64,000 bases of DNA from Panicum virgatum (taxonomy: Eukaryota > Streptophyta > Magnoliopsida > Poales > Poaceae): positions 27,353,120 to 27,417,119 of the forward strand of contig NC_053145.1 of the NCBI RefSeq assembly GCF_016808335.1. Reading direction: 5' to 3'. Below the pieces are notes generated by a model. It was not told the DNA's origin. It made no database searches and saw nothing but the letters and a program-made list of their open reading frames with translations. Both the position numbers and the translations under genes were made by a program. This document shows positions 1-11,091 of the stretch, piece after piece (position 1 is the first letter of the stretch; each line of letters begins with the position of its first letter).

Positions 1-1009
1 CACTCTCCCTAAGGACCGGTTCATAGAGGGACAACCTGGGACAACAGCGCTACCACAAGACTGGAATGGGACGGTCTTGGCTTACTAATTAGGTCTTTTT
101 GGTCTGGAGTAACTTACCGACGGGGCAAGGGTGGTAAGCTTCTATGGCCCTCGTACTGAGTGGCCTCGTCTGTGCTTTTGTGTCTTGACGCCCACTAGAC
201 CTGCTTCATAGTCGCCGATCCAACCCTCGCGGTTACTTCTTACCAACGAGATTCTTTGTAACGGCCTCGTAGTGAGTTTGCTAGTCATCTCACCTACGGA
301 AATGTGATGAACAACTAGCGTAGCTCACGACTTGTGGGTAAAGATGTGCAACCTCTGCAGAGTGTAAAACTGGTATACTAGACGTGCTCACGGTCATGAG
401 CGGCCCAGATCCTCCTTTTGATTAGTGGGGTTATCTTCCTTTGATTAGGGAGGTTCCCCGGGTGGTTTGGTTTGGTTCTTAGTAGTATCATCATTAATTC
501 TGATTAATTACTATGTAACTGGGGTATGGTAACTCATCAACTTGTAGTAAATAGCTTTAATAAAATTTTGCCAGGATTAAAAGTTAATGCAGTTGAGTCA
601 GCCAACCTTAGAGCCTCATAGTTTGTGTTATACTTGTTGAGTACAAGTTGTGTACTCACTCTTGCCTACTCTACTCTTTTCCTCTTGTTCTCTTTGGGGA
701 TACCCTACTGCTGGACGCAAGGGAGTTCACCCAAAGCTACTAGGACTACGAGGACTTCTAGGCTGTCATCTCCCAGTCGACGTCCCTGTGGTGCCCAGCT
801 TCCGAGAGTTTTCGTATATGTATTTACACTTCCACTGTATCTGACATTTTGTCATTCATGTAATAAATAACATTTGTACTCGCTTTATTATGTCTTTTTA
901 CGTGATATGTGCTGTGATATATTATTCATTCTGTTGTATATACGTGTGACTTGATCCTGGCACGTATATGATTGCTCGGTTTATGTCCTTTTATAAACCG
1001 GGTGTTACA
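1..1009 (+). mobile_element. T1: partial 5' LTR, Tekay/Del-type chromovirus family T
   Basis: The LTR is cut by the window start and ends in GGTGTTACA at 1009, directly before a primer-binding site, so it is a 5' LTR on the plus strand. The sequence is homologous to 12950-13970 (T3) and, inverted, to 2241-3290 and 7762-8810 (T4). Short frames here (for example 625-870) recur as frames in every copy of the LTR but show no protein-like conservation, so I do not call them genes. The rest of this element lies left of the window or was displaced by T2. Confidence 0.9.
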
Positions 1010-1341
1010 GAGTGGTATCAGAGCTATATCGACTGTAGGACGAAAGCTTAGATAGAACTGGTCGAGTTTTAGGTCTTCTTCTCTCTAAACCTTGTCTGCT
1101 GAAACTATTTTGCTATTATACCCCTTGAATTCTAAGATTTTTACTCGTCTTACCTTGATTTTTTCTCTATGGAATTAGTTTCCGTAGCTTTGGCCCTAAA
1201 GTATCTCACCGACCCTTTTCAGTCTAGGATTCCCTGACCTCAGCACGATAGACCGTTTTGTGACATGTTGTGTTAGTCGAGTCGCGTGATAAACTCGACT
1301 GAAGTGTGAACTTTTGAATGCTTGTTATTATGCTAGATGTT
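1010..1341 (+). mobile_element. T1 5' leader (untranslated), cut by T2
   Basis: This is the sequence between the primer site and the point where the T2 LTR starts. Its first 130 bases match the inverted leader of T4 (7630-7760) nearly base for base. No gag frame begins before the interruption at 1341. The five bases ATGTT at 1337-1341 would be the target-site copy for T2, but the partner is lost with T2's truncated right end. Confidence 0.8.
1013..1024 (+). other. Primer-binding site of T1 (initiator tRNA-Met)
   Basis: TGGTATCAGAGC lies three bases after the LTR end and is the exact complement of the 3' end of plant initiator tRNA-Met. It fixes the LTR boundary and the element orientation. 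Confidence 0.92.
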
Positions 1342-1578
1342 TGTAACACCCGGTTTATAAAAGGACATAAACTGAGCAATCATATACGTGCCAGGATCAA
1401 GTCACACGTATATACAACAGAATGAACAATATATCACAGCACATATCACATAAAAAGATGTAATAAAACGAGTACGAATGTTATTTATTACATTAATGAC
1501 AAAATATCTGATACAGAGTATGCGGAAGCGTAATACATAAACGAAGCCTCTCGGAAGCTGGGCTCCACAGGTACGTCG
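1342..1578 (-). mobile_element. T2: LTR of family T, left piece (U5 end)
   Basis: It begins TGTAACACCCGG, the inverted LTR end of family T. No primer site lies to its left, so T2 is either a solo LTR or a 3' LTR. T3 interrupts it at 1578, and it resumes at about 13971-13976 with the expected next sequence (GACTGGGAGACGAACG). Confidence 0.85.
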
Positions 1579-2240
1579 TGTAACACCTTAATTTAAATTT
1601 CAGCATTTTATAATAAATTTAAATGGCTTTATTTAATTTTCTAAGGTTTATTGTGTTAGATTTGCATTTAATCTAAAATTTTGTTCCTTAAGTAATTAAA
1701 ATTTTAATCATAGATTTAAATTTTGGTGTTGCATTCATGCTGGTGCATAGTTTTAATTAATTGAGTGTGGTTTGAATTCAAATTTGAATTTGAATTCAAG
1801 CTTTGTTTGAATTAGAAATAGAAGAGAAGAAGAAATAGAAAAGGAACCCAAAACCAAACTCAACCCAGCACCGGCCCAACCCGCACGCGATCGGGCCCGC
1901 TCCACCCCGGCCTGCTTCGCGATGCGGCCAGCGCTTCACGCCCAAGCCCCCCCTCTCTCCCTCGGCCCAGCCTGCGCCACCACGCGACCGCAAGACCCCG
2001 GCCCGCTAGCGTCTCGCGGCCCGCTCACCCCCCCTCCGCGCTCGCTCCGCGCCAGGAGCCCAGCAAGCCAGCGCCGCGTTGGCCCCGCGGCCGTGTGGAC
2101 CCCGCTTGTCAGCACCTCTGGCCCTCCCCGCTCAGCCCGGCCCCGCCTCATCCCGCGTTGCGTCCCCAAGCGCACCTGCCAGCGCACCGCGCGCTCGCGC
2201 GCCGCCCACGCCCGCTGACGCCGTGGCCCCACCTGTCGGC
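1579..2240 (+). mobile_element. T3: solo LTR of family T, left piece
   Basis: It starts TGTAACACCTTAATTTAAAT, the canonical 5' end of family T LTRs. It is broken at 2240 by T4 and continues at 11092. With its right piece the LTR is about 3.5 kb. No internal region is present, so this is a solo LTR left by LTR-LTR recombination. Confidence 0.88.
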
Positions 2241-5200
2241 TGTAACACCCGGTTTATAAAAGAACATAAACCGAGCAATCATATACGTGCCAGGATCAAG
2301 TCACACGTATATACAACAGAATGAACAGTATATCATAGCACATATCACGTAAAAAGACATAATAAAGCGAATACGAATGTCATTTATTACAATAATGACA
2401 AAAATGTCTGATACAGCGGAAGCGAAGTACAAAATACGGTAAAAGCTCTCCAAAGCTGAAGCAGGGCGCCACAGGGACGTCGACTGGGAGACGAACACCT
2501 AGAAGTCCTCGTAGTCCTGGTAGCGCTGGACGAACTCCCTCGTGTCGGCAGGAACTGAGCAGCAGTAGCGTAGCCAAGAGGAAAAAGTAGAGAAGAGACA
2601 AGGGTGAGTACACAACTTGTACTCAACAAGTATAGCACAAACTATGAGGCTCTAGGCTGGCTGACTCAACTGCATTAGCTTTTAAGTGTTGGCAAAATTT
2701 TATTAAAGCTATTTACTACGAGTTGATGAATTACCATTAACCCAGTTACATAGTAATTAATCAAATTTAATCATGCTACTACTGAAAACCAAACCACGAC
2801 CAAGGCACCAAGGTAACCCCGAGAAGCACCTCCCTCGTCGGAAGGAGATAACTTCACTAATCAAAAGGAGGATCTGGGCCGCTCATAACCGTGAGCACGG
2901 CTAGTATACCAGTTTTACACTCTGCAGAGGTTGCACATCTTTACCCACAAGTCGTGAGCTACGCCAGTTGTTCATCACACTTCCTTAGGTGAGATGGCCA
3001 GCGACTCACTACGAGGCCTTTAAAAAGAATCTCGTTGGTAAGGCGTAACCGCGAGAGTTAGGTCAGCGACGATGGGGCCCACCTCCGGGGGTACAAGCAC
3101 AGGAGCGCAATCCAAGCACAGACCAAGCCGGAGGAGCAGGGACCATTGAAGCTTACTACTCTTGCCCCGCAGGTAAGTTACTCCAAACCAAAAAGATCTA
3201 GTTATTACGCCAAGTCTATCCCATTCTAGCCTTGTGGTAGCGCTGTTGTCCCAGGTTGTCGCTCTATGAACCGGTCCTTATGGAGAGTGGCCAACCAGGC
3301 AGTAAGCACCGTGCTGGCCCCCTAAACCATGTTTCTAAAAAAACATCTTTTAACGAGAAGTGAGCCACTCAAGCCACACAGAGTGCCACTCTCAGAATTA
3401 AGTTCAAGTAAAACATTAATCAATTTAATTAAAAAGGACCAGAGTGTGTTATAGCGCAGCAACCTAGCACATCTAACCAAAATGCAACCCAAAGGTATAT
3501 ATAAAGGATATAAACTGGCTAGGAAATCCTTAAAGGCATACAGTATTAAAATGCAGTATGAAATTGTAATTAAAAGTGATGGGTTGTTCATGTTATACTT
3601 GCCTTCCTCGTACTGCTCCTGCTGCTGCTCAAAGTGCTCGGAAGACGGCTGCTCCGGGTACTGGTACTGGGGCTCCTCAGATGGATCAACGTCTACTCAC
3701 GAACACATGGCCAAAACAATGCACAAAATAAGCATACAGGCAAACACTAACAAAAAGCTAAGAAACAGTACATCAATACATAAAAACAGCACATTAAACT
3801 AGTCTAAAACTATTCTACGCGTTACAACGATCGCGTGGACATAAAGAACGCTAAAAACGGAGCTAAAACGCATTTTCTATGCTAAAAACAAGTTCTAGGG
3901 GCTTATTTGTAAGAAAACTGAAGTTCCAGGGGGTTTTCTGCAAAATCTGAGGACTAAAACGTAATTAAACTAAAACTCTGGGGTCTAACTCATAAAAGAA
4001 CAAGTGCTGGATGGCGGGTTCTAATAGGGAAAAGTTCAGGGGGCTGTGTGTTAAAAAGAGGGTCAAACTGGAATTATTTTTGAACTGCATAGGAGTGCGG
4101 GTTGATAAGGAAGAAAGGTAGGGGCTCTTAAGAAAAACTGACGGGGCGAACCGGTACGCGCGATCCTCGGCCGTTGGATCTGGATCTGACGGATCAGATC
4201 AGGGTGGCCCACGATCTAATCTGGGCCCTAGGCTTCGGATCGGACGGCTCTAAGGCGATTGGGGCTCACCGGCGGCGCTGAGTCGCCGGAGCGCCTCTGC
4301 TCCGCGGCGGCGCGTGCCCGGAGAAGGCCAAGGTGGCGCTCCTGGGCTCATTTTGGGCTGCGGCTTGGCTCGGGAGCTTGTCCGTGGGACGCGTAAGCCA
4401 CTGGGGCACTCTGGGGAGAGGATTGGGGCGCGGGACGCTGTGAGCGGCGGCGATGGCGGGCGGACGCGGCGGAGTTCGCCGGCTCGAGCGTTCTAGGCGA
4501 CGCCAAGGGCTACGGGCCACGAACTCTAACGCCAAAAGGAATGGGGAGGGCTGTGGGTTCTCACCGGGGCTTCTGGTGGCCGGAGACGTCGCGCAGGGTG
4601 GACGCCGGCGTGGTCGTGCGGCGGCGGTGGGGCGGGTCTTGCGGTCCGGGCGGTGCTGGGCTCCTCCGAGCTCCTGGCCGTACGGATCGTCGAGTGGCGG
4701 CGCTGCGAAGTGCTCTAGGGGGTCAGGGGGGCTCCGGGGCCACTGGCGGCGAGAAAAGCGGTGGCGAGCTCGCTTACCGGCGGCGGCGGTCCTGGCGGAG
4801 GGATGCGGCGGCGCTGGTGGTTCGGGCGTGGAGTTGTGGGGCGAGGATGGGGAAGAGAAGGTCGCAGGGCCCAGTTATAGGGGGGATCCGGGGATCTCGG
4901 CGGGGCGCAGCGGGATAATGATCCCGGCGAGCTCGCCGGGGATCTCGGGGGCTCTGTTTCGCGGCGGGGAGGAAGGAAAGGGGGAGAGGGAGCCGCTGAC
5001 GGGTGGGGCCGGCTGGTCAGCGGCGGGGCGCGAAGCTGGCTTGCGGGTGTTGCGGAGTCAGGCGCCGACAGGTGGGCCCGGGACGCTACGGCTGAGGGGG
5101 GGCGCGCGTGCGGCGCTGCGCGGGATGAGTGCGGGGAGGCGCTGGCAGGCGGGGCCAGGCGTGACGGGGAGAGGTGAGCGGGGCGCTGGGCCGCGCGGCG

Positions 5201-5570
5201 CGGGACTGGGCCGAAGTGTGGGCCGTGCGGGAAGGGAGAGGGGGAAGTGGGCTTGGGCAGTTGGGTTTGCTGGGCTGGGTTTGAGTCCGGTTGGGTTTGG
5301 TTTTTCCTTTCTAAATTCTATTTCTCTCCTTTCTAAATCTAATTCAAACATAGTTTGAAGTCAAATTTTAATTTGAATTCAAACCACACTCAAATAAAAT
5401 TATGCACCAGCATGAATGCAACAAAAAAAAATTTAAACCTATGATAAATTTTAATTAATTAAGGAACAAAAATTAGATTAAATGCCAACTAAACACTATA
5501 AACCTTAGAAAATTAAATAAAGCCAATTTAATTTATTAATAAATGCTGAAATTTAAATTAGGGTGTTACA
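2241..5570 (-). repeat. T4 3' LTR
   Basis: On the minus strand it runs from TGTAACACCCTAATTTAAAT at 5570 to AACCGGGTGTTACA at 2241. It follows a purine-rich tract at 5571-5590. The middle (4260-5280) is strongly GC-rich and the edges are AT-rich. The frame at 4453-5358 (301 aa, Gly/Arg-rich) sits in that GC-rich part and is repeated with an early stop in the other LTR, so it is not treated as coding. Confidence 0.93.
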
Positions 5571-5596
5571 GACCCTACCCCCTTAAAGAAATCTCG
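5571..5596 (-). other. T4 polypurine tract
   Basis: On the minus strand, TTTAAGGGGGTAGGG lies immediately upstream of the 3' LTR. This is the expected plus-strand priming site. Confidence 0.8.
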
Positions 5597-5619
5597 TCCC
5601 CGAGATTTAGCTGGGCTGG

Positions 5620-6786
5620 CTAGCAAAGAGATCTGGATGTCTTCTTCAACTCATCTTCTCGCTCCCAAGTAGCCTCAGCTTCACTGTGGTGACTCCACTG
5701 AACTCTGCACATCTTGATGCGCTTGTTCCGAGTAACCCTCTCTGACGTCTCCAGAATCTTCACCGGATGCTCAGTATAAGTCAGGTCCTGCTGGACATCT
5801 ACTCCATCCAGGGGTGCCTGCTCCTCGGGTACTCGCAGACACCTCTTCAGCTGAGATATATGGAAGACATCATGAACTCCCGAGAGACTGAGCGGTAACT
5901 CTAGGCGATAAGCAACTTCGCCTTTCCGCTCTAGCACCTTGAATGGCCCCACATACCGAGGTGCTAACTTCCCTTTGACATTAAATCTACGGATTCCTCT
6001 CATCGGAGACACCTTCAGATACACATAATCACCGACACTGAAAGTCAGGTCTCTCCGCTTGCCATCTGCATAGCTCTTTTGTCTGCTCTGTGCAATCCTC
6101 AGATTTTCTCGCACAGCCTGAACCATCTGCTCTGCATCATCTATGATCTCAGGACCAAAGAGCTGCTTCTCACCGATCTGATCCCAATAGAGAGGAGTTC
6201 TACACTTTCTGCCATACAATGCCTCAAAGGGTGACTTCTTCAGACTGACCTGATAGCTGTTGTTATACGAAAACTCAGCAAATGACAGGCACTTATCCCA
6301 ACTAGTACCGTACTGAATAGCACAAGCTCTCAGCATATCCTCCAACACTTGGTTGGTTCTCTCTGTCTGCCCATCTGTCTGAGGGTGATAAGCTGTACTG
6401 AAACGCAGCTTCGTATCCAACGAATCATGGAGCTGCTCCCAGAACCGAGAAGTGAACTGAGACCCTCTGTCAGATATGATCTTCTTCGGCACACCATGCA
6501 AGCAGACAATCCGAGAGATGTACAACTCCGCAAGTCTAGCACCGGAGTAAGTAGTGTTCACTGGAATGAAGTGAGCAACCTTCGTCAGACGATCCACTAC
6601 TACCCAAATGGAGTTGTACCCTTTCTGAGTACGAGGCAATCCAACGATGAAGTCCATAGTGATTTCCTCCCATTTCCACTCTGGAATCTTCAAAGGCTGT
6701 AACAGACCTGCTGGCCTCTGATGCTCAGCCTTGACACGCTGACAGGTGTCACAAATAGCCACGTACTCCGCCACTGAACGCTTCAT
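5620..6786 (-). pseudogene. T4 integrase with C-terminal chromodomain (pol 3' part)
   Basis: This 388-aa frame encodes the rest of the integrase. It shows the second half of the zinc finger (CDTCQRVKA), the catalytic core with D (TMDFIVGLPR), D (SDRGSQF) and E (DGQTERTN), then the GPY/F module (KGKLAPRYVGPF). The last 60 residues form a chromodomain (HPVKILETSER, VQWSHHSEAEATWERE). The chromodomain assigns the element to the chromoviruses, whose integrases use it to select chromatin targets. The frame is split from the upstream RNase H part by one TAG at 6796-6798 in place of the Trp usual at this point. The ATG at 6786 is only the first Met after the stop and not a true start. Confidence 0.92.
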
Positions 6787-6795
6787 CCCATACCA

Positions 6796-7650
6796 CTAGA
6801 AACGTTCCTTCAGATCATAATACATCTTCGTGCTGCTCGGATGAATAGAGTAAGCTGTATCATGGGCCTCACTCAGAATCAACTTCCGAAGATCCTTCAC
6901 ATCTGGCACACAGATCCGGTTCTTGTACCACAAGGTACCCTGATCATCCTCTCTGAAATGAGGAGCCTTGCCCTTCTTGAGCAACTCACGAATCTCCTGC
7001 AGCTTCTCATCATCTTTCTGATGCTGCCTGATCTTTGACTCTAGAGTCGGTACTGCCTCAAAAGTTGCACTGGAAGTATGATGCAAGAAACCCAGACTCA
7101 ACTGCTCGAACTCCTCGCATAACTCTGGAGGCATCTGGAAAGCCACGGCCATGTTGACATAACTTCTTCTGCTCAGAGCATCTGCTACAACATTGGCCTT
7201 GCCCGGATGATAGTGAATCTCCAGGTCATAGTCCTTGACTAACTCTAGCCATCTTCTCTGCCGCATGTTCAGCTCATTCTGCGTGAAAATGTACTTGAGG
7301 CTCTTGTGATCAGTGTAGATATCACACCGCTGCCCATACAAGTAATGCCTCCAAATCTTCAGAGCATGCACAACTGCGGCTAACTCAAGATCATGAGTAG
7401 GATAATTCAGCTCATGCCGACGTAACTGCCGTGAAGCATAAGCTATCACTCTGCCCTCCTGCATCAGAACACACCCAAGACCATCCTTCGAAGCATCACA
7501 ATATACCGTGAACCTCTTCGTCTGGTCTGGCAGAGTCAGGACTGGCGCCGTTGTCAACCTCTTTTTCAGCTCATCAAAGGCCATCTGGCGCTCATCAGTC
7601 CACACGAAAGCCACATTTTTCTCTAGCAAGGAAGTCAAAGAAGTCAAGGG
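6796..7650 (-). pseudogene. T4 RT tail, RNase H and integrase zinc-finger start
   Basis: The frame opens within the end of the RT ([13 protein letters not shown] text, [15 protein letters not shown]) and holds a full RNase H: D in [11 protein letters not shown] in [14 protein letters not shown] in [11 protein letters not shown] and D in VVADALSRR. It then enters the integrase N-terminus with the two His of the H2C2 finger before a TAG at 6796-6798. The polymerase core with YxDD is absent. The first dozen residues (7680 to about 7650) are leader sequence fused in frame by the internal deletion. Confidence 0.9.
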
Positions 7651-7746
7651 GTATAATAGTAAAATAGTTTCAGCAGACAAGGATTGGTGAGAAGAAGTCC
7701 TAAAACTCGACCAGTTCTATCTAGGCTTCGTCCTACAGTCGATATG

Positions 7747-7758
7747 GCTCTGATACCA
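7747..7758 (-). other. T4 primer-binding site (initiator tRNA-Met)
   Basis: The plus strand reads GCTCTGATACCA, so the minus strand has TGGTATCAGAGC, three bases after the 5' LTR. It is intact, so T4 RNA could still be reverse transcribed in trans. Confidence 0.9.
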
Positions 7759-7761
7759 CTC

Positions 7762-10700
7762 TGTAACACCCGGTTTATAAAAGAACATAAACCGAGCAAT
7801 CATATACGTGCCAGGATCAAGTCACACGTATATACAACAGAATGAACAGTATATCATAGCACATATCACGTAAAAAGACATAATAAAGCGAATACGAATG
7901 TCATTTATTACAATAATGACAAAAATATCTGATACAGCGGAAGCGAAGTACAAAATACGGTAAAAGCTCTCCAAAGCTGAAGCAGGGCGCCACAGGGACG
8001 TCGACTGGGAGACGAACACCTAGAAGTCCTCGTAGTCCTGGTAGCGCTGGACGAACTCCCTCGTGTCGGCAGGAACTGAGCAGCAGTAGCGTAGCCAAGA
8101 GGAAAAAGTAGAGAAGAGACAAGGGTGAGTACACAACTTGTACTCAACAAGTATAGCACAAACTATGAGGCTCTAGGCTGGCTGACTCAACTGCATTAGC
8201 TTTTAAGTGTTGGCAAAATTTTATTAAAGCTATTTACTACGAGTTGATGAATTACCATTAACCCAGTTACATAGTAATTAATCAAATTTAATCATGCTAC
8301 TACTGAAAACCAAACCACGACCAAGCCACCAAGGTAACCCCGAGAAGCACCTCCCTCGTCGGAAGGAGATAACTTCACTAATCAAAAGGAGGATCTGGGC
8401 CGCTCATAACCGTGAGCACGGCTAGTATACCAGTTTTACACTCTGTAGAGGTTGCACATCTTTACCCACAAGTCGTGAGCTACGCCAGTTGTTCATCACA
8501 CTTCCTTAGGTGAGATGGCCAGCGACTCACTACGAGGCCTTTAAAAAGAATCTCGTTGGTAAGGCGTAACCGCGAGAGTTAGGTCGGCGACGATGGGGCC
8601 CACCTCCGGGGGTACAAGCACAGGAGCGCAATCCAAGCACAGACCAAGCCGGAGGAGCAGGGACCATTGAAGCTTACTACTCTTGCCCCGCAGGTAAGTT
8701 ACTCCAAACCAAAAAGATCTAGTTATTACGCCAAGTCTATCCCATTCTAGCCTTGTGGTAGCGCTGTTGTCCCAGGTTGTCGCTCTATGAACCGGTCCTT
8801 ATGGAGAGTGGCCAACCAGGCAGTAAGCACCGTGCTGGCCCCCTAAACCATGTTTCTAAAAAAACATCTTTTAACGAGAAGTGAGCCACTCAAGCCACAC
8901 AGAGTGCCACTCTCAGAATTAAGTTCAAGTAAAACATTAATCAATTTAATTAAAAAGGACCAGAGTGTGTTATAGCGCAGCAACCTAGCACATCTAACCA
9001 AAATGCAACCCAAAGGTATATATAAAGGATATAAACTGGCTAGGAAATCCTTAAAGGCATACAGTATTAAAATGCAGTATGAAATTGTAATTAAAAGTGA
9101 TGGGTTGTTCATGTTATACTTGCCTTCCTCGTACTGCTCCTGCTGCTGCTCAAAGTGCTCGGAAGACGGCTGCTCCGGGTACTGGTACTGGGGCTCCTCA
9201 GATGGATCAACGTCTACTCACGAACACATGGCCAAAACAATGCACAAAATAAGCATACAGGCAAACACTAACAAAAAGCTAAGAAACAGTACATCAATAC
9301 ATAAAAACAGCACATTAAACTAGTCTAAAACTATTCTACGCGTTACAACGATCGCGTGGACATAAAGAACGCTAAAAACGGAGCTAAAACGCATTTTCTA
9401 TGCTAAAAACAAGTTCTAGGGGCTTATTTGTAAGAAAACTGAAGTTCCAGGGGGTTTTCTGCAAAATCTGAGGACTAAAACGTAATTAAACTAAAACTCT
9501 GGGGTCTAACTCATAAAAGAACAAGTGCTGGATGGCGGGTTCTAATAGGGAAAAGTTCAGGGGGCTGTGTGTTAAAAAGAGGGTCAAACTGGAATTATTT
9601 TTGAACTGCATAGGAGTGCGGGTTGATAAGGAAGAAAGGTAGGGGCTCTTAAGAAAAACTGACGGGGCGAACCGGTACGCGCGATCCTCGGCCGTTGGAT
9701 CTGGATCTGACGGATCAGATCAGGGTGGCCCACGATCTAATCTGGGCCCTAGGCTTCGGATCGGACGGCTCTAAGGCGATTGGGGCTCACCGGCGGCGCT
9801 GAGTCGCCGGAGCGCCTCTGCTCCGCGGCGGCGCGTGCCCGGAGAAGGCCAAGGTGGCCCTCCTGGGCTCATTTTGGGCTGCGGCTTGGCTCGGGAGCTT
9901 GTCCGTGGGACGCGTAAGCCACTGGGGCACTCTGGGGAGAGGATTGGGGCGCGGGACGCTGTGAGCGGCGGCGATGGCGGGCGGACGCGGCGGAGTTCGC
10001 CGGCTCGAGCGTTCTAGGCGACGCCAAGGGCTACGGGCCACGAACTCTAACGCCAAAAGGAACGGGGAGGGCTGTGGGTTCTCACCGGGGCTTCTGGTGG
10101 CCGGAGACGTCGCGCAGGGTGGACGCCGGCGTGGTCGTGCGGCGGCGGTGGGGCGGGTCTTGCGGTCCGGGCGGTGCTGGGCTCCTCCGAGCTCCTAGCC
10201 GTACGGATCGTCGAGTGGCGGCGCTGCGAAGTGCTCTAGGGGGTCAGGGGGGCTCCGGGGCCACTGGCGGTGAGAAAAGCGGTGGCGAGCTCGCTTACTG
10301 GCGGCGGCGGTCCTGGCGGAGGGATGCGGCGGCACTGGTGGTTCGGGCGTGGAGTTGTGGGGCGAGGATGGGGAAGAGAAGGTCGCAGGGCCCAGTTATA
10401 GGGGGGATCCGGGGATCTCGGCGGGGCGCAGCGGGATAATGATCCCGGCGAGCTCGCCGGGGATCTCGGGGGCTCTGTTTCGCGGCGGGGAGGAAGGAAA
10501 GGGGGAGAGGGAGCCGCTGACGGGTGGGGCCGGCTGGTCAGCGGCGGGGCGCGAAGCTGGCTTGCGGGTGTTGCGGAGTCAGGCGCCGACAGGTGGGCCC
10601 GGGACGCTGCGGCTGAGGGGGGGCGCGCGTGCGGCGCTGCGCGGGACGAGTGCGGGGAGGCGCTGGCAGGCGGGGCCAGGCGTGACGGGGAGAGGTGAGC

Positions 10701-11091
10701 GGGGCGCTGGGCCGCGCGGCGCGGGACTGGGCCGAAGTGTGGGCCGTGCGGGAAGGGAGAGGGGGAAGTGGGCTTGGGCAGTTGGGTTTGCTGGGCTGGG
10801 TTTGAGTCCGGTTGGGTTTGGTTTTTCCTTTCTAAATTCTATTTCTCTCCTTTCTAAATCTAATTCAAACATAGTTTGAAGTCAAATTTTAATTTGAATT
10901 CAAACCACACTCAAATAAAATTATGCACCAGCATGAATGCAACAAAAAAAAATTTAAACCTATGATAAATTTTAATTAATTAAGGAACAAAAATTAGATT
11001 AAATGCCAACTAAACACTATAAACCTTAGAAAATTAAATAAAGCCAATTTAATTTATTAATAAATGCTGAAATTTAAATTAGGGTGTTACA
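7762..11091 (-). repeat. T4 5' LTR
   Basis: This is the same 3330-bp sequence as the 3' LTR. Differences seen by eye include 2406/7927, 2927/8448, 3065/8586, 4541/10062 and 4777/10298; most are C/T or G/A. Confidence 0.93.

Larger units (their letters stand above)
2241..11091 (-). mobile_element. T4: young, internally deleted Tekay/Del chromovirus
   Basis: This is a complete element with two 3330-bp LTRs of equal length and an internal region of only about 2.2 kb. A perfect 5-bp target-site duplication, TCGGC, lies at 2236-2240 and 11092-11096. The internal part holds a primer site, about 120 bp of leader, then pol from the end of RT onward; gag, protease and nearly all of RT are missing. 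By eye the two LTRs differ at about a dozen of 3330 positions, mostly transitions, so the insertion is recent. It must have moved using proteins made elsewhere, or lost its middle after insertion. Confidence 0.93.

Noticed and set aside
4453..5358. 301-aa Gly/Arg-rich open frame in the T4 3' LTR (also 9974-10879 in the 5' LTR)
   Set aside because: It lies in a GC-rich LTR stretch, is open on the other strand too, is broken in the second LTR copy and resembles no protein family. Stop-poor GC composition explains it.
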